In this document: positions 35,562-44,859 of the stretch, one piece after another
Layout of the letters: every line of letters starts with the position of its first letter
How positions within the stretch are numbered: position 1 is the first letter of the stretch
Assembly (NCBI RefSeq): GCF_009912395.1
Contig: NZ_WNDO01000002.1
Location: 1 to 64,000, forward strand
DNA from: Luteibacter sp.
GTDB taxonomy: Bacteria; Pseudomonadota; Gammaproteobacteria; Xanthomonadales; Rhodanobacteraceae
DNA length: 64,000 bases
Direction of reading: 5' to 3'
Program-made: the position numbers and the translations under genes
Notes under the pieces: model-generated
Told to the model about the DNA's origin: nothing
Seen by the model: only the letters and a program-made list of their open reading frames with translations
The model's database searches: none

Positions 35562-37112
35562 TCAAGGGGGCGTCGAGGTCAACGTTTGAAGCCGACGTTT
35601 TCCTATCGGATTGTTCGGATCCAGCTGTAACGCATGGCGATAGTCGCGAATGGCGTTATCCCTCTGGCCTTGGGTATCTTCGATGGCGGCACGCATCGTC
35701 CAGGCTTCGCCGCTTTGCGGAAGCCGCGTTGTCCATAAGGCGGCAACGGTTGCCGCCTGGCTGATGTCGCCATCGGCGAGTAGCGACGAGAGCCACGACG
35801 AATAGGTGTCTCCTGCGATTTGGAATCCAGGGTGCTTCCGTACGTAGTCGTCATGGACTGTTTGTGGATCGGCGCGTTCGGCAAAGAGATGAGGAGCCAT
35901 GTCCGCGATGGTTCCGAGCGACGACGTGGCTCGACGTCGTATGGAGGTGAGGGTGCCTGGCGGAACGTGATTTTCCTCTGGCGTGGCATCCAGGAATGTC
36001 TGCGCGGACGCGTCTGACTTCAGGCGCTCATCGAGAAAGGCCAGTGTGTAGCGCTCCATCCACGCGTAGCTGGCCAGTCGCTGGTCGAGCGTCGTATCGT
36101 CATGCTTCGCCATGCTGCCGAGACGTAGGCTTTGTGCGGCAAGATCCGGGTGAAACAGTCGCTTCATGCCGACCAGGATCAGGTCGGCATGCGGCATCCG
36201 GGTGATGAAGCTATGCGGCCAAGCATCCCTGGCCGGAGGGATCGGGTCCTCGCGGTCCGCGATGAAGAGCATCGGCGTGGTGAACGCTTCCGGCGCGATA
36301 TCCGGCGCGGCGTGCATGAGTTTGGAGAAGTAGCGCATCGATCCGTCCCAGGCCACGATGGCGCGTATCCGTTTGTCCGCCATGGCGGCGAACGTGGCCG
36401 ACAGGCCGCCCCAGCTGTAGCCCACGACCGCGAGATGGGTGGTATCGGCGAACGGCATCGACCGCGCGAATCCGATCAGGAAGCCGATATCGGCGGCCTG
36501 TGCCCGCGTGTTCGCCAGGTCCTGGGGCAGGCGTCCGTCGGTCATGTAGCCACCGTCCGCACCATGCGACGGGCTGGCCAGCACCACGTAGCCATGACTC
36601 GCGAGGTACTCGCATAGCCAGTCGTTCTCATAGGCCGGCGAACTGTCGCTGGCGGCGTAGATCACCACAGGGAATCGTCCGTCGGCGGACGTGGCATCGC
36701 GCGACGCGCGCACCGGTGCGGCACGCCACGACGCGATCGCATCCGGAGATGTACCCAGGACGGTGTAGATGCCGAGCGCCGCATCGGTGCGCCGCCTTCG
36801 TTCCGCTGGCGTGCGGGAGAAATCGTTTTCCGCAGACCCCAGTTCGAGGTAATCCTCGTAACGCATCGGTTGACCGGCCCGTGCGGCGGGATACCAAACG
36901 AGGGTCTGCACCGGTCGCCCCTGGTCCGACCCGGTGTCGCTTCGCGACGCATCGACCTGTTCCACGAGGCGGAACCCGACTGGCCATGGGCCCGGATCGG
37001 CGGGCGAGGGCGGAGCGATCTCCGCGCCAAGGGTGAGGGTGGACAGCACGAGCGATGCGACGAACACGAGTGGGCGCACGTACCTGGCTTCCTTGGCGGG
37101 AGCGACGATCAT
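35562..37112 (-). CDS. Exported alpha/beta hydrolase with C-terminal TPR
   Basis: This is a 516-residue protein with a signal peptide (RPLVFVASLVLSTLTLGAEI). The hydrolase domain (residues about 50-340) has the nucleophile elbow VVGYSWGGLSATF, a dienelactone-hydrolase/PAF-acetylhydrolase-like layout, and a candidate acid in FIADREDPIPP. The C-terminal 100 residues carry a TPR unit (AWTMRAAIEDTQGQRDNAIRDYRHALQLDPNN). Substrate unknown. The start at 37112 is chosen for the signal peptide. Confidence 0.8.
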   Translation of the reverse strand: MIVAPAKEARYVRPLVFVASLVLSTLTLGAEIAPPSPADPGPWPVGFRLVEQVDASRSDTGSDQGRPVQTLVWYPAARAGQPMRYEDYLELGSAENDFSRTPAERRRRTDAALGIYTVLGTSPDAIASWRAAPVRASRDATSADGRFPVVIYAASDSSPAYENDWLCEYLASHGYVVLASPSHGADGGYMTDGRLPQDLANTRAQAADIGFLIGFARSMPFADTTHLAVVGYSWGGLSATFAAMADKRIRAIVAWDGSMRYFSKLMHAAPDIAPEAFTTPMLFIADREDPIPPARDAWPHSFITRMPHADLILVGMKRLFHPDLAAQSLRLGSMAKHDDTTLDQRLASYAWMERYTLAFLDERLKSDASAQTFLDATPEENHVPPGTLTSIRRRATSSLGTIADMAPHLFAERADPQTVHDDYVRKHPGFQIAGDTYSSWLSSLLADGDISQAATVAALWTTRLPQSGEAWTMRAAIEDTQGQRDNAIRDYRHALQLDPNNPIGKRRLQTLTSTPP

Positions 37113-37341
37113 AGGCGTACGGGCTACGCACCGATATGTCGGCAAATTCTTGCGAAGCGTGCCGCGCGGCGTGCAACGCGGCTCAGAGTGCGGACTCCAT
37201 CACATTTGTGGGAGGGGGGAGGATCGGCGGGACACGTTCTAGCGGGAAGGGGGAACGTGCCCCGCACGGCGATCCGTCATCGCGACGACGACCGATGCGG
37301 CGGCGACAACCATCGTAGCCAATGCTTTAGGGAGAAAGACC

Positions 37342-38409
37342 ATGCGTTCGATGAAGGGGTTCCATGCGTGTCATCCGGTTCGTTTCGCAGTCCTGACGGC
37401 GCTTCTCGCCGCCGCGCCGCTCACCTCCGCGCTTGCCGCGCAGGACATCGCCCAGGAGGCCCGCGCGCAGGCCGTGCAGACCTGGCACGACAACGTCAAC
37501 CGCCAGGCACCGCCGTCCGATGGTTGCTTCCGCGCGGTCTATCCCAGCGCGAGCTGGCAGGCGGAGCGTTGCGGCCCGGTGCCGTCGTTCCGCTCGGTGC
37601 AGCCCGCCGATCACCTCGCGCCCGTGGGCGCGCGCAGCACGGCCACCGCACGCACCGAGAGCAGCGTGTTCAACGTTGGCAACGGTTACGACTATGCCGC
37701 GAAGACGGGACAGGTGACCCGTTCGGCCACGGGTAGCTTCCCGACCGTGACGGGCGTTCGCTCTGGCTCGGAAGACTATTCGCTGCAGATCAACACCAAT
37801 TTCGGCAGCACCACCTCGGCCTGCCAGCGTTATGGCTACTCCACCTGTCAGGTGTGGGAGCAGTTCATCTACTCCACCGATCCGGGCACGGGCTCGCCGG
37901 GCGCTTTCATCCAGAACTGGTTCTACGTGTCCGACGCGTCGGCGTATCGTCGCACGGGCTGCCCGTCGGGCTGGAACGCCTATTCGGCGCAGCTGGCCTG
38001 CTACCGCAACAGCCAGCTGGTGAGCGTGGACTATGTGCCGATCACCAGCATCGGCAGCATCAAGCTCGCCGGCTCGGCCTCCGCCAACGGCAACGATACG
38101 GTGACCTTCACGGTCAATGGCGTGGCCCACTCGGTGAGCCAGCCCGGTACCACGCTGTCCATCGGTTCGGTCTGGAAGCAGTCGGAGTTCAACATCTTCG
38201 GCAACGGCTCCAATGACCCGGTCGCTTCGTTCAACAGTGGCTCGTCGGTGACGGTGAAGCTGGCGGTCAACGACGGAACGACCAATGCCCCGACCTGTGT
38301 CGGCCCGAACAACGCCGGCACGACGGGTGAGGAAAACAACCTCAGCCTGCACAGCTGCTCGGCATCGGGCGGCAGCACTCCGGCCATCCAGTTCTCCCAG
38401 TCGAACTGA
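37342..38409 (+). CDS. Secreted protein of unknown function
   Basis: This is a 355-residue protein with a signal peptide cut near ALAAQDIA. It is rich in Ser, Thr, Gly and Asn, with cysteines spaced as in a disulfide-stabilised exoprotein (DGCFRAVYP, WQAERCG, SACQRYGYSTCQVWEQF, TGCPSGWNAY, LACYRNS). The aromatic-rich middle suggests a beta-sandwich. I do not recognise the family with confidence. A good ribosome-binding site (AGGGAGA) and a strong terminator bracket it as a single-gene unit. Confidence 0.75.
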   Translation: MRSMKGFHACHPVRFAVLTALLAAAPLTSALAAQDIAQEARAQAVQTWHDNVNRQAPPSDGCFRAVYPSASWQAERCGPVPSFRSVQPADHLAPVGARSTATARTESSVFNVGNGYDYAAKTGQVTRSATGSFPTVTGVRSGSEDYSLQINTNFGSTTSACQRYGYSTCQVWEQFIYSTDPGTGSPGAFIQNWFYVSDASAYRRTGCPSGWNAYSAQLACYRNSQLVSVDYVPITSIGSIKLAGSASANGNDTVTFTVNGVAHSVSQPGTTLSIGSVWKQSEFNIFGNGSNDPVASFNSGSSVTVKLAVNDGTTNAPTCVGPNNAGTTGEENNLSLHSCSASGGSTPAIQFSQSN

Positions 38410-38421
38410 TCCGGCGGCCTT

Positions 38422-38456
38422 GAACGAACGCCCGGGCACGTCCCGGGCGTTCGTTT
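38422..38456 (+). terminator. Rho-independent-type hairpin
   Basis: ACGAACGCCCGGG and CCCGGGCGTTCGTTT pair across a CACGT loop. It directly follows the secreted-protein gene and precedes the next gene by about 50 bp. Confidence 0.85.
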
Positions 38457-38504
38457 CGCGCGTAAAGATAGAATGGCGCCCTTCCGATCACGCAAGGGAG
38501 TGCC

Positions 38505-39749
38505 ATGACCGACCACGACATCGATGCTCGTCCGCCACGCACGTCCTGGTTCGCCGGTCTTCTGTTCTGGCTGGGCACCTTGTGTATCCTGGTGCCGCTG
38601 GTCTTGTTGTTCGCCATCAAGGGACAGGGCGGCGGGTACAACGCCTTGTACGGCGCGGTCGCCGTGCTCCAGGTGGGCGTGTTCACCATGCCGGTCGGCC
38701 TGGTCCTGCTGATTGCCTACACCGTGATCGACCGGCCCTGGCGCCGTCCGATCGGTCAGGTCTGGCTTTACTGGTTGCAGGTCGCCGGACTGGTCGTCCT
38801 GATGCTGGCGGTCGGGTCCGAGTTGCTCGGCGAATGGCGTCATCGTCGCCAGGTCGCGCAGGATGCGGCCTGGGCCGAGCGTTCCGTCGAGCGGATCCGG
38901 CTCATCGAAGCGGCCTTGGCGAAGGACGACGACGCCACCGTGGCGCGGGAATACGCGGTCTGCAATGGCTATTGTCCGCGATGGAGGCTGATCTTCGACG
39001 CGATGGCCAACCATGCCTCACGCAGCCTCGATGTCCTGGTCAAGGACCTCACCCCCGTTACCTACGAGAACGAAGGGTTCTACCGGGAACAGTCGGCCAC
39101 GATGTGCCGCGATGGCGTGACCTATCGCAACGACGCATCGCTGGCCGGTTGGGCGGGCACGCTGGGCGATCGCGCGATTGTCGAGCGACTGCTGCCGTTG
39201 TGGGGGGCTGAGGAAAAGCAGGCGGCACTTTACGGAGCCGCCTTCGGCAACCAGCCCGACATCATGGACCTGATGCTGGCGCATGGTGCGACGCTGGCAC
39301 CGCCCGGAGCCGACGACGTCGAACCTCATGATGCGCTGTCACAGGCTGTCGAAGCCGCGACCCGGGCGGGAGCGACCGATGCGTTGGCTTGGCTGGCCGC
39401 ACATGCCGATCGCCCCGTCCCAGCCGATAACTACGTCTGGGTGGAACTGGAGAACTGGATCAACGCGTCGCCGCCATCGCGTTGGCGAGGCAACCTGGAG
39501 CCCTTGCTGGACGCGTTGTTGCGTCTTGGCGTGGCAAGGCAGGAGCGACCGCTGATCGGTGCCATCCAGCGAAGCGATGCCGTGTTGGCCCGTGCATTGA
39601 TACGCCGAGGCATCAAGCTCGACGACCCGTCGGATGATCCTTGGGCTGGACAGCTCAAGACCCTGCTCGCGGGTCCGGCGGACGCCATCGGCACGGATGA
39701 TGGCGAGAACGTCAAACCCTGCGAGCGCGCATCGTCGGAGACAGAGTGA
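38505..39749 (+). CDS. Membrane protein with ankyrin-like repeats
   Basis: This is a 414-residue protein. Three membrane helices lie in the first 110 residues (LLFWLGTLCILVPLVLLFAI, then VGVFTMPVGLVLLIAYTVI, then a third near 90). The rest is soluble with diverged ankyrin-type repeats, such as LAGWAGTLGDRAIVERLLPL and AAFGNQPDIMDLMLAHGATL. Ankyrin repeats mediate protein contacts, but the partner is unknown. It is monocistronic. Confidence 0.75.
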   Translation: MTDHDIDARPPRTSWFAGLLFWLGTLCILVPLVLLFAIKGQGGGYNALYGAVAVLQVGVFTMPVGLVLLIAYTVIDRPWRRPIGQVWLYWLQVAGLVVLMLAVGSELLGEWRHRRQVAQDAAWAERSVERIRLIEAALAKDDDATVAREYAVCNGYCPRWRLIFDAMANHASRSLDVLVKDLTPVTYENEGFYREQSATMCRDGVTYRNDASLAGWAGTLGDRAIVERLLPLWGAEEKQAALYGAAFGNQPDIMDLMLAHGATLAPPGADDVEPHDALSQAVEAATRAGATDALAWLAAHADRPVPADNYVWVELENWINASPPSRWRGNLEPLLDALLRLGVARQERPLIGAIQRSDAVLARALIRRGIKLDDPSDDPWAGQLKTLLAGPADAIGTDDGENVKPCERASSETE

Positions 39750-39979
39750 GCCCATGGCCGCAAAACGCATCGAGGGCATCGGCGCGTGGCCGGACCACCT
39801 CCCAAGCGGCATGAAAGGCCGGTATCGACGACCGTAAGGTTTCCGGAAGGACGGCGACGCATGACGGAAGGCAACGTCAGGTCACCTCTTTCAAAGGAAC
39901 CGCTCATGCATGTCCGGATGCTCCTTGCCTTCCGGCACCTACGGGTGTCGTCGCGTATCAAGCGATGCGGGAGGGACGC
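39750..39979. other. Non-coding stretch of 230 bp
   Basis: No convincing gene. Short frames here lack coding character. It probably holds the promoter of the response-regulator gene. Confidence 0.4.
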
Positions 39980-40630
39980 ATGAAGCGCGTCACGCTCCTG
40001 CTGGCAGACGAAGAGGCTTTGCTGCGCGATGGTCTTGCTGCGCTGCTCGCGATCGATCCGCGCTTCGATATCGTCGGTAGTACAGGTGATGGGCGCGAGC
40101 TCGTGCGCCAGGCCTTGCGTGGTCAGCCCGACCTCATCGTCTTCGATTGTGCGATGCGTGGCCTGAGCGGTCTGGAGGCGGCCCGACGGATCGCTCCGCG
40201 CTGCCCGGAGACACGCATGCTATGCCTGTCGTCATACGAGGATTCGCGCTGGATTCGTGCGGCGTTCGATGCGGGGGCGCACGGCTATCTGCTCAAGCGA
40301 ACGGATTTCGACGTCTTCGTATCCGCGGTGGACGCCGTGCTGCAGGCACGTTACGTGGTGAGCCCCGAACTGGAACATCTTGTCTCGCTGGACCAGCGAC
40401 ACCGGCATGTGGAACTGGAGCCAGAGGCGACGCTGAGCGCGCGGGAAAGGGAGATCACGCAGCTCTACGCGGAAGGTCATTCCACCAAGGACATCGCCGA
40501 ACGCCTGCACGTGAGCATCAAGACGGTGGGTACGCATCGCGAACACATCATGGCGAAGCTGGGCATACAGGGTCTTGCCCAGCTCACGCGTTACGCATTG
40601 CGTGAAGGAATCACCATCCTGGATTCGTGA
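39980..40630 (+). CDS. Orphan NarL/LuxR-type response regulator
   Basis: This is a 216-residue regulator. The receiver domain (1-120) retains the acidic pair ADEE, the phospho-acceptor aspartate in LIVFDCAMRG, the switch serine in LCLSSYED and the lysine in GYLLKR. The LuxR helix-turn-helix is at about 145-205 (LSAREREITQLYAEGHSTKD with VSIKTVGTHREHI). A GGGAGG site precedes ATG 39980. No sensor kinase is nearby. It borders the unusual cluster at 40673-46562 and could regulate it. Confidence 0.88.
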   Translation: MKRVTLLLADEEALLRDGLAALLAIDPRFDIVGSTGDGRELVRQALRGQPDLIVFDCAMRGLSGLEAARRIAPRCPETRMLCLSSYEDSRWIRAAFDAGAHGYLLKRTDFDVFVSAVDAVLQARYVVSPELEHLVSLDQRHRHVELEPEATLSAREREITQLYAEGHSTKDIAERLHVSIKTVGTHREHIMAKLGIQGLAQLTRYALREGITILDS

Positions 40631-40672
40631 GGGAGAGGCCGCGGCCGTCCGATGGCGGCCGCGGCGGAGAGG

Positions 40673-42529
40673 TTACTTGCGAATGGCCGAGGGTGTGTTC
40701 TGCCGTAGCGCGACGAGGTTGGAGGCCTTGTAAAAGGCACGATCCACGGCCGCGTCGCCGAAACGCTGGTTGACGGCGTCCTGCACGCTATTCGCCGTCA
40801 CGCCGAGCCATTTGCGTGGACGCAGCCATACCTTCACCCGGCTACCGGTGTCGGCGAAATTACCGTCGCGGGTGAAGACACCGATGAAGTCCGCGATGGC
40901 TCGTCCCAGTCTTGGGTCATTGGCCGGACCGACGGCCTTCCATGTATCCAGCACCGCCTGCGCGGCCTTACCGATGCGGCCCAGGGCATCGGCGGAGGGG
41001 GCGGTGACGAACACGTCGGCCACGCTCTGCGGAAGACGGGCGCAATCCTTGAGCAGGTCGGTGGCGATTTCAATGAAGAACGGATCGGGTACGACAGGCT
41101 CGGCGCCACCCTCCACCAGGAATCCGTACAAATGCCGCGCGAACGTCCCCTTGGTTTGGAATACCGGATTCGATGCGAACCGCCATGCCGCGAAGTCTGG
41201 CATGCCGATGCCGTCACCCGGCAATGGCAGGCCGTGCAGCCCCCAGATGATCAGGTCGCCGTATTGGCTGTCGGTGAGCGTCTTCGTGCGCAGGTCGCCC
41301 TGGAACGCCTCGATCACCGCAGGATCGATGCTCAGCGGATCGGCGTTCACGCGGGTCAGGAAGCCGCGCGTCAGCACCGGCATCATCGAGCGACTCTTCG
41401 GATCGCGGTTGGCGCGTTCGAGCGCCATGGCACGCATGGAGCGCAGCACCCAGTAGTCTTCCATGTTGCAACCGGTGACGCCCACCGCCGAGAAGGCGCG
41501 CTTCTGTTCTTCACCGATGAACCACGGGGATGTACCGCTGACCTCTGGCTTGGACGTCGTGGTGGTGTAGCTCGTCACCAGGCGCCCGATGACATCCTTG
41601 AGGGTGAGGCCCGCCTTCACCCAGGCTTCTTCGTCGCGCTTGTAGCGGATATCGACATCGAGGCGATCCACGACGAGGTCGTCGCGCCAGGTGTTGAACC
41701 ACTCGGCGAGTCCGTCGACTGGCATCGCCGGTGCTTTCGATCCTACCTTGGCGGCGAAATGATAGACGCCGCCTTGCGAGCAGATGGCGACGGACGGCGT
41801 CACCTGGGCGCCATAGAGATGGCCCACGTAAAGGCTGGCGCAGATCGGCGACAACGAACCGGGTGGTCGCGATGTGGAAGCGCCGCCCTGGGCACCGAAG
41901 CAGCTGATGCGCACCGGCCATTCGACGTTCTGCCCAGCCGCGTGCGCCCACTGGCTCGACGCCGCCGAGACCATCTTCAGCAGGAACTCAATGTACGGCG
42001 ACATGAGGCTGGGCTGCAGGCCCATCTCGGGCGCACGGATGACGATGACGGGCGCTTCCTTCGATCCCGTGGTGTCGTACTGGAAGCGTACGACGGACAG
42101 GACGGGGCCCGCGCCGCCCAATGGCACTTTCAGGCGGGCCGCGTTGTTCTGGAGCGACTGCATGACGTGTACGTCGAACATGCGGATCACGTCGATGCTC
42201 TTGCCGCGCAACGAGGCGTCACCTGCTTCGTCGCTGACCAGGAACACGGAGATGGCGCGAGCGAGCACGCCCTCGGGTGATGCGTCTTCGCCAGGTCGGT
42301 TGGCCGCCGCCGCGCTGGCCTCCACTACGCGGATCTGCTGGGCCGCGTAGCGAGTCAAGGGCCATTCCAGCACGGGGCCGCGGGAATCGACCGTACCGCG
42401 CTCCACGAGCAACACAGGACGGCGTTGTGCGGGCGCTTTCTTCAGTTCGGCGGCGAGAAGGCCGTTCAGTACGGTGTTGATCTCCTCGTCCATGAAGCCG
42501 AGGTAGACATCGATCAGGTTGTCGGACAT
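40673..42529 (-). CDS. Large protein of unknown function, divergent from the DUF2589/lysis-like row
   Basis: This 618-residue protein has no signal peptide or membrane helix. I do not recognise a family. Visible segments include SDNLIDVYLGFMDEEINTVL at the N-terminus, ASSQWAHAAGQNVEWPVRIS and GGVYHFAAKVGSK in the middle, and WLRPRKWLGVTANSVQDAVN near the C-terminus. The composition suggests a multi-domain cytoplasmic or released protein. It shares a 200-bp divergent promoter region with the GH108 gene, which suggests a joint system. The start at 42529 is preferred over 42553. Confidence 0.75.
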   Translation of the reverse strand: MSDNLIDVYLGFMDEEINTVLNGLLAAELKKAPAQRRPVLLVERGTVDSRGPVLEWPLTRYAAQQIRVVEASAAAANRPGEDASPEGVLARAISVFLVSDEAGDASLRGKSIDVIRMFDVHVMQSLQNNAARLKVPLGGAGPVLSVVRFQYDTTGSKEAPVIVIRAPEMGLQPSLMSPYIEFLLKMVSAASSQWAHAAGQNVEWPVRISCFGAQGGASTSRPPGSLSPICASLYVGHLYGAQVTPSVAICSQGGVYHFAAKVGSKAPAMPVDGLAEWFNTWRDDLVVDRLDVDIRYKRDEEAWVKAGLTLKDVIGRLVTSYTTTTSKPEVSGTSPWFIGEEQKRAFSAVGVTGCNMEDYWVLRSMRAMALERANRDPKSRSMMPVLTRGFLTRVNADPLSIDPAVIEAFQGDLRTKTLTDSQYGDLIIWGLHGLPLPGDGIGMPDFAAWRFASNPVFQTKGTFARHLYGFLVEGGAEPVVPDPFFIEIATDLLKDCARLPQSVADVFVTAPSADALGRIGKAAQAVLDTWKAVGPANDPRLGRAIADFIGVFTRDGNFADTGSRVKVWLRPRKWLGVTANSVQDAVNQRFGDAAVDRAFYKASNLVALRQNTPSAIRK

Positions 42530-42726
42530 GGCATGTCTCAATGGCGCCGGCACATGCCGGCAAGCCAGTGTTTCGACGCGCCGTGGTCAGGCCTATCGGC
42601 AAATCCCTGATTTCGGGGTTTCGTCGAGCCATGAGTGGAAATCAGGTTTTTCCCGATGTCGGGAGGTTCCTTCGATGCGGATAGTCGCCGCCACCGACGC
42701 TTCCGCTGTCGACACCGGAGAAACCC
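42530..42726. promoter_or_regulatory. Divergent intergenic region with several inverted repeats
   Basis: Between the 618-residue gene and the GH108 gene lie a perfect 16-bp palindrome GCCGGCA-CA-TGCCGGC (42546-42561), an inverted repeat CCTGATTT / AAATCAGG (42606-42646) and a small hairpin CCCGA-TG-TCGGG (from 42653). Either a dimeric regulator or RNA structure could control both directions. No known motif was matched. Confidence 0.5.
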
Positions 42727-43287
42727 ATGGCCGATTTCAAGAGCTTCTTCCCGACCTTGCTCAAGCACGAAGGTGGCTTCGTCAATGATCCCGCCGATCC
42801 GGGCGGCGCCACCAACAAGGGCGTGACCCTTGCGACGTTCAATCGTTGCGCGCAGTCGCTGCTGGGCATTGCCCCTTCGCTGGCGACCCTTCGCGCCCTG
42901 ACCGACGAGCAGGCCGGCACCATCTACAAGGCCTTGTACTGGGACGCCGTGCGGGGCGACCAGATCGCGCTCCAGCCGCTGGCGAACATCGTCTTCGATT
43001 TCTACGTCAACGCTGGTGCCCAGGCCACCCGACTGCTGCAACGCGTGCTCAACGATCTGGGGGCATCGTCACAGATCGCCATCGATGGCGTGATGGGCGC
43101 GGGCACGATGACGGCGCTCGGCAAGGCCGATGCGTACGCGGTGTATGCGCGCTTCAAGCAGGGGCGTATCGACTATTACACGGCGCTCGCTGAGCGACGC
43201 CCGTCGCTGGGCAAGTTCCTGAAGGGCTGGCTGAATCGCGTGGCGTCGTTCCCCGACCTCGCGGCCCCGGCCGGTGGGAGTCGCTGA
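42727..43287 (+). CDS. Glycoside hydrolase family 108 muramidase (endolysin-like)
   Basis: This is a 186-residue lysozyme-like enzyme. The N-terminal GH108 domain starts with FFPTLLKHEGGFVNDPADPG, whose glutamate (residue 15) is the catalytic acid, and continues with GGATNKGVTLATF and YKALYWDAVRGD. A peptidoglycan-binding part follows (QRVLNDLG, IDGVMGAGTMTALG). There is no signal peptide, so it would need a holin-like pore to reach the wall, and two holin-sized membrane proteins are encoded at the end of this row. It resembles phage endolysins, but no other phage genes are present. Confidence 0.9.
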   Translation: MADFKSFFPTLLKHEGGFVNDPADPGGATNKGVTLATFNRCAQSLLGIAPSLATLRALTDEQAGTIYKALYWDAVRGDQIALQPLANIVFDFYVNAGAQATRLLQRVLNDLGASSQIAIDGVMGAGTMTALGKADAYAVYARFKQGRIDYYTALAERRPSLGKFLKGWLNRVASFPDLAAPAGGSR

Positions 43288-43290
43288 TCC

Positions 43291-43824
43291 ATGGCCACGC
43301 AGACCTCCCTCAACGAACTGATCGAAGCGATCGCGGGCGCGGTGGTCGATGCGCAGGATCGCATCGAGCAGCACCAGATGGCGCACTTGAGCGATTTCTT
43401 CGACGAGGACAATCGTCCGAAGAGCGTCGTGATCCGCATGCCGTCGATGCAGCCGGGCGCAGCCGAGGGCGACGAAGACCTTTACAGGGCACCGATCCTT
43501 CCGCTCGTATCGACCAACGTCCTGCGCATCAAGGACGTGGAGATCCGTTTTGACGCCGACCTCGGCGTGCTGGTCGAGGATGCGCCGCCCCCGCCACCGG
43601 ATGACGATCCTGGCATCGCACCACGCGACTGGACGGTACGGCCGAAAGCATCACGGCCGCACGTGCGCGTCGATACCGCCGTGGGAGCCAAGGGCCGGCA
43701 GGCCGGCGCGGTCCACGTCGTGCTGCGCGTGGAGGGTAGCGAGCCCACGGATGGCGCGGCCCGGTTGATGAACCATCTCGCGCAGACCCAGGGGGTCTTC
43801 AAGACGTTCCAGCCGGACGAGTGA
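43291..43824 (+). CDS. DUF2589-family protein
   Basis: This is a 177-residue acidic protein without signal peptide. The N-terminus SLNELIEAIAGAVVDAQDRI is an amphipathic helix. The core VSTNVLRIKDVEIRFDADLG and the C-terminal VHVVLRVEGSEPTDGAARLM match the DUF2589 plan, with a proline-rich insert (APPPPPDDDPG) between. The function of the family is unknown. It starts 3 bp after the GH108 gene. Confidence 0.75.
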   Translation: MATQTSLNELIEAIAGAVVDAQDRIEQHQMAHLSDFFDEDNRPKSVVIRMPSMQPGAAEGDEDLYRAPILPLVSTNVLRIKDVEIRFDADLGVLVEDAPPPPPDDDPGIAPRDWTVRPKASRPHVRVDTAVGAKGRQAGAVHVVLRVEGSEPTDGAARLMNHLAQTQGVFKTFQPDE

Positions 43825-43897
43825 GCCATGCCGTCCGGCGAAACCGTGGCGGGCATCCCGCGCGCCACGCCATGCAATGCCATGAAGGAGTAATGAA

Positions 43898-44536
43898 ATG
43901 CCTGACGAACTCGTCAATATGTCCAGCCAGTTCAAGGGTCTGCCGATGGGCGACCTTATTGGCGCCCCGCTTAACGCCGCATGCGAAGCCCAGGTCAAAC
44001 TGGCGCAAGCGACCGCCGACTTCATCAAGCTCATCGGTTTCCTTCCGCCGACGGGCAACGATCCGAACGGCATGGGGGCGACCCGTACCGCGCAGTTCAA
44101 GTTCAAGCGACCCGTGGACGATCCCTCGGGCAAGGGCATCGCCGAGGAAGAGGTCGAACTCGAGGTGCCGCTGCTGGCGATCGTGAAGGTGCCCAACCTG
44201 AGCATCACCAATGTCGACATCACCTTCGACATGGAAGTGAAGTCGTCCTTCAGCCAGACGGAGTCGGAAGACAAGAAGGGTGAATTCTCCGCTGATATGT
44301 CGATCGGTTGGGGCATCTTCTCGGCCAAGGTTCACGTGGCCGGCTCGGTGGCCACCCACAAGGAGAACACCCGAACGTCCGACAACTCGGCCAAGTACCA
44401 CGTCGCGGTGCATGCCGAGGACAAGGGCATGCCGGAAGGTCTCGCCCGCGTCATGGACATCCTGCAGACCGCCTGTGCCCCGCGTCGTATCGGTGCGCCG
44501 GTGGCGGTGGCCGAGCAGGACAAGCAGCCCGCCTGA
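43898..44536 (+). CDS. DUF2589-family protein
   Basis: This is a 212-residue protein and the clearest DUF2589 member here. Conserved segments are LPMGDLIGAPLNAACEAQVK, VPLLAIVKVPNLSITNVDIT, FDMEVKSSFSQ, and the C-terminal NSAKYHVAVHAEDKGMPEGL with RVMDILQTA. No signal peptide or helix. Paralogues occur on both sides in this row, as is common for the family. It may be a structural, assembling or cargo protein; no activity is known. Confidence 0.85.
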   Translation: MPDELVNMSSQFKGLPMGDLIGAPLNAACEAQVKLAQATADFIKLIGFLPPTGNDPNGMGATRTAQFKFKRPVDDPSGKGIAEEEVELEVPLLAIVKVPNLSITNVDITFDMEVKSSFSQTESEDKKGEFSADMSIGWGIFSAKVHVAGSVATHKENTRTSDNSAKYHVAVHAEDKGMPEGLARVMDILQTACAPRRIGAPVAVAEQDKQPA

Positions 44537-44594
44537 GCAACTCGTACCACCCCGCGACGCCCGGATGGGCGTCGCGGATTCACCGGAGTGAACC

Positions 44595-44855
44595 ATGTTC
44601 GACCTGACCGATGTGAAGTTCGTCAAACGCGTGGTGGTCGGTACCGACAATCCCAACCAGATGCGCTCCGAGGCGCAGATCGAAGAGGCTCGCGCGTTGT
44701 TGAATCGCTGCCTTACCGATTCGCCAAGGGGCACCATCATCGGCATGGAAAAGAGTTTCACGATCCTGCAGATCGGCGAACACCAGGTCGTGCTGCAGTG
44801 GCTTTGCTACCACATCGGATTCCCCCGCAAACCGGGATGGTTGCAGGACAGCTGA
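44595..44855 (+). CDS. Small protein of unknown function in the DUF2589 row
   Basis: This is an 86-residue soluble protein (FDLTDVKFVKRVVVGTDNPN at the start, then EEARALLNRCLTDSPRGTII and GEHQVVLQWLCYHIGFPRKP). No known motif is evident. It lies 58 bp after the DUF2589 gene and 4 bp before the next, so it belongs to the same unit. Confidence 0.7.
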   Translation: MFDLTDVKFVKRVVVGTDNPNQMRSEAQIEEARALLNRCLTDSPRGTIIGMEKSFTILQIGEHQVVLQWLCYHIGFPRKPGWLQDS

Positions 44856-44859
44856 GGCC

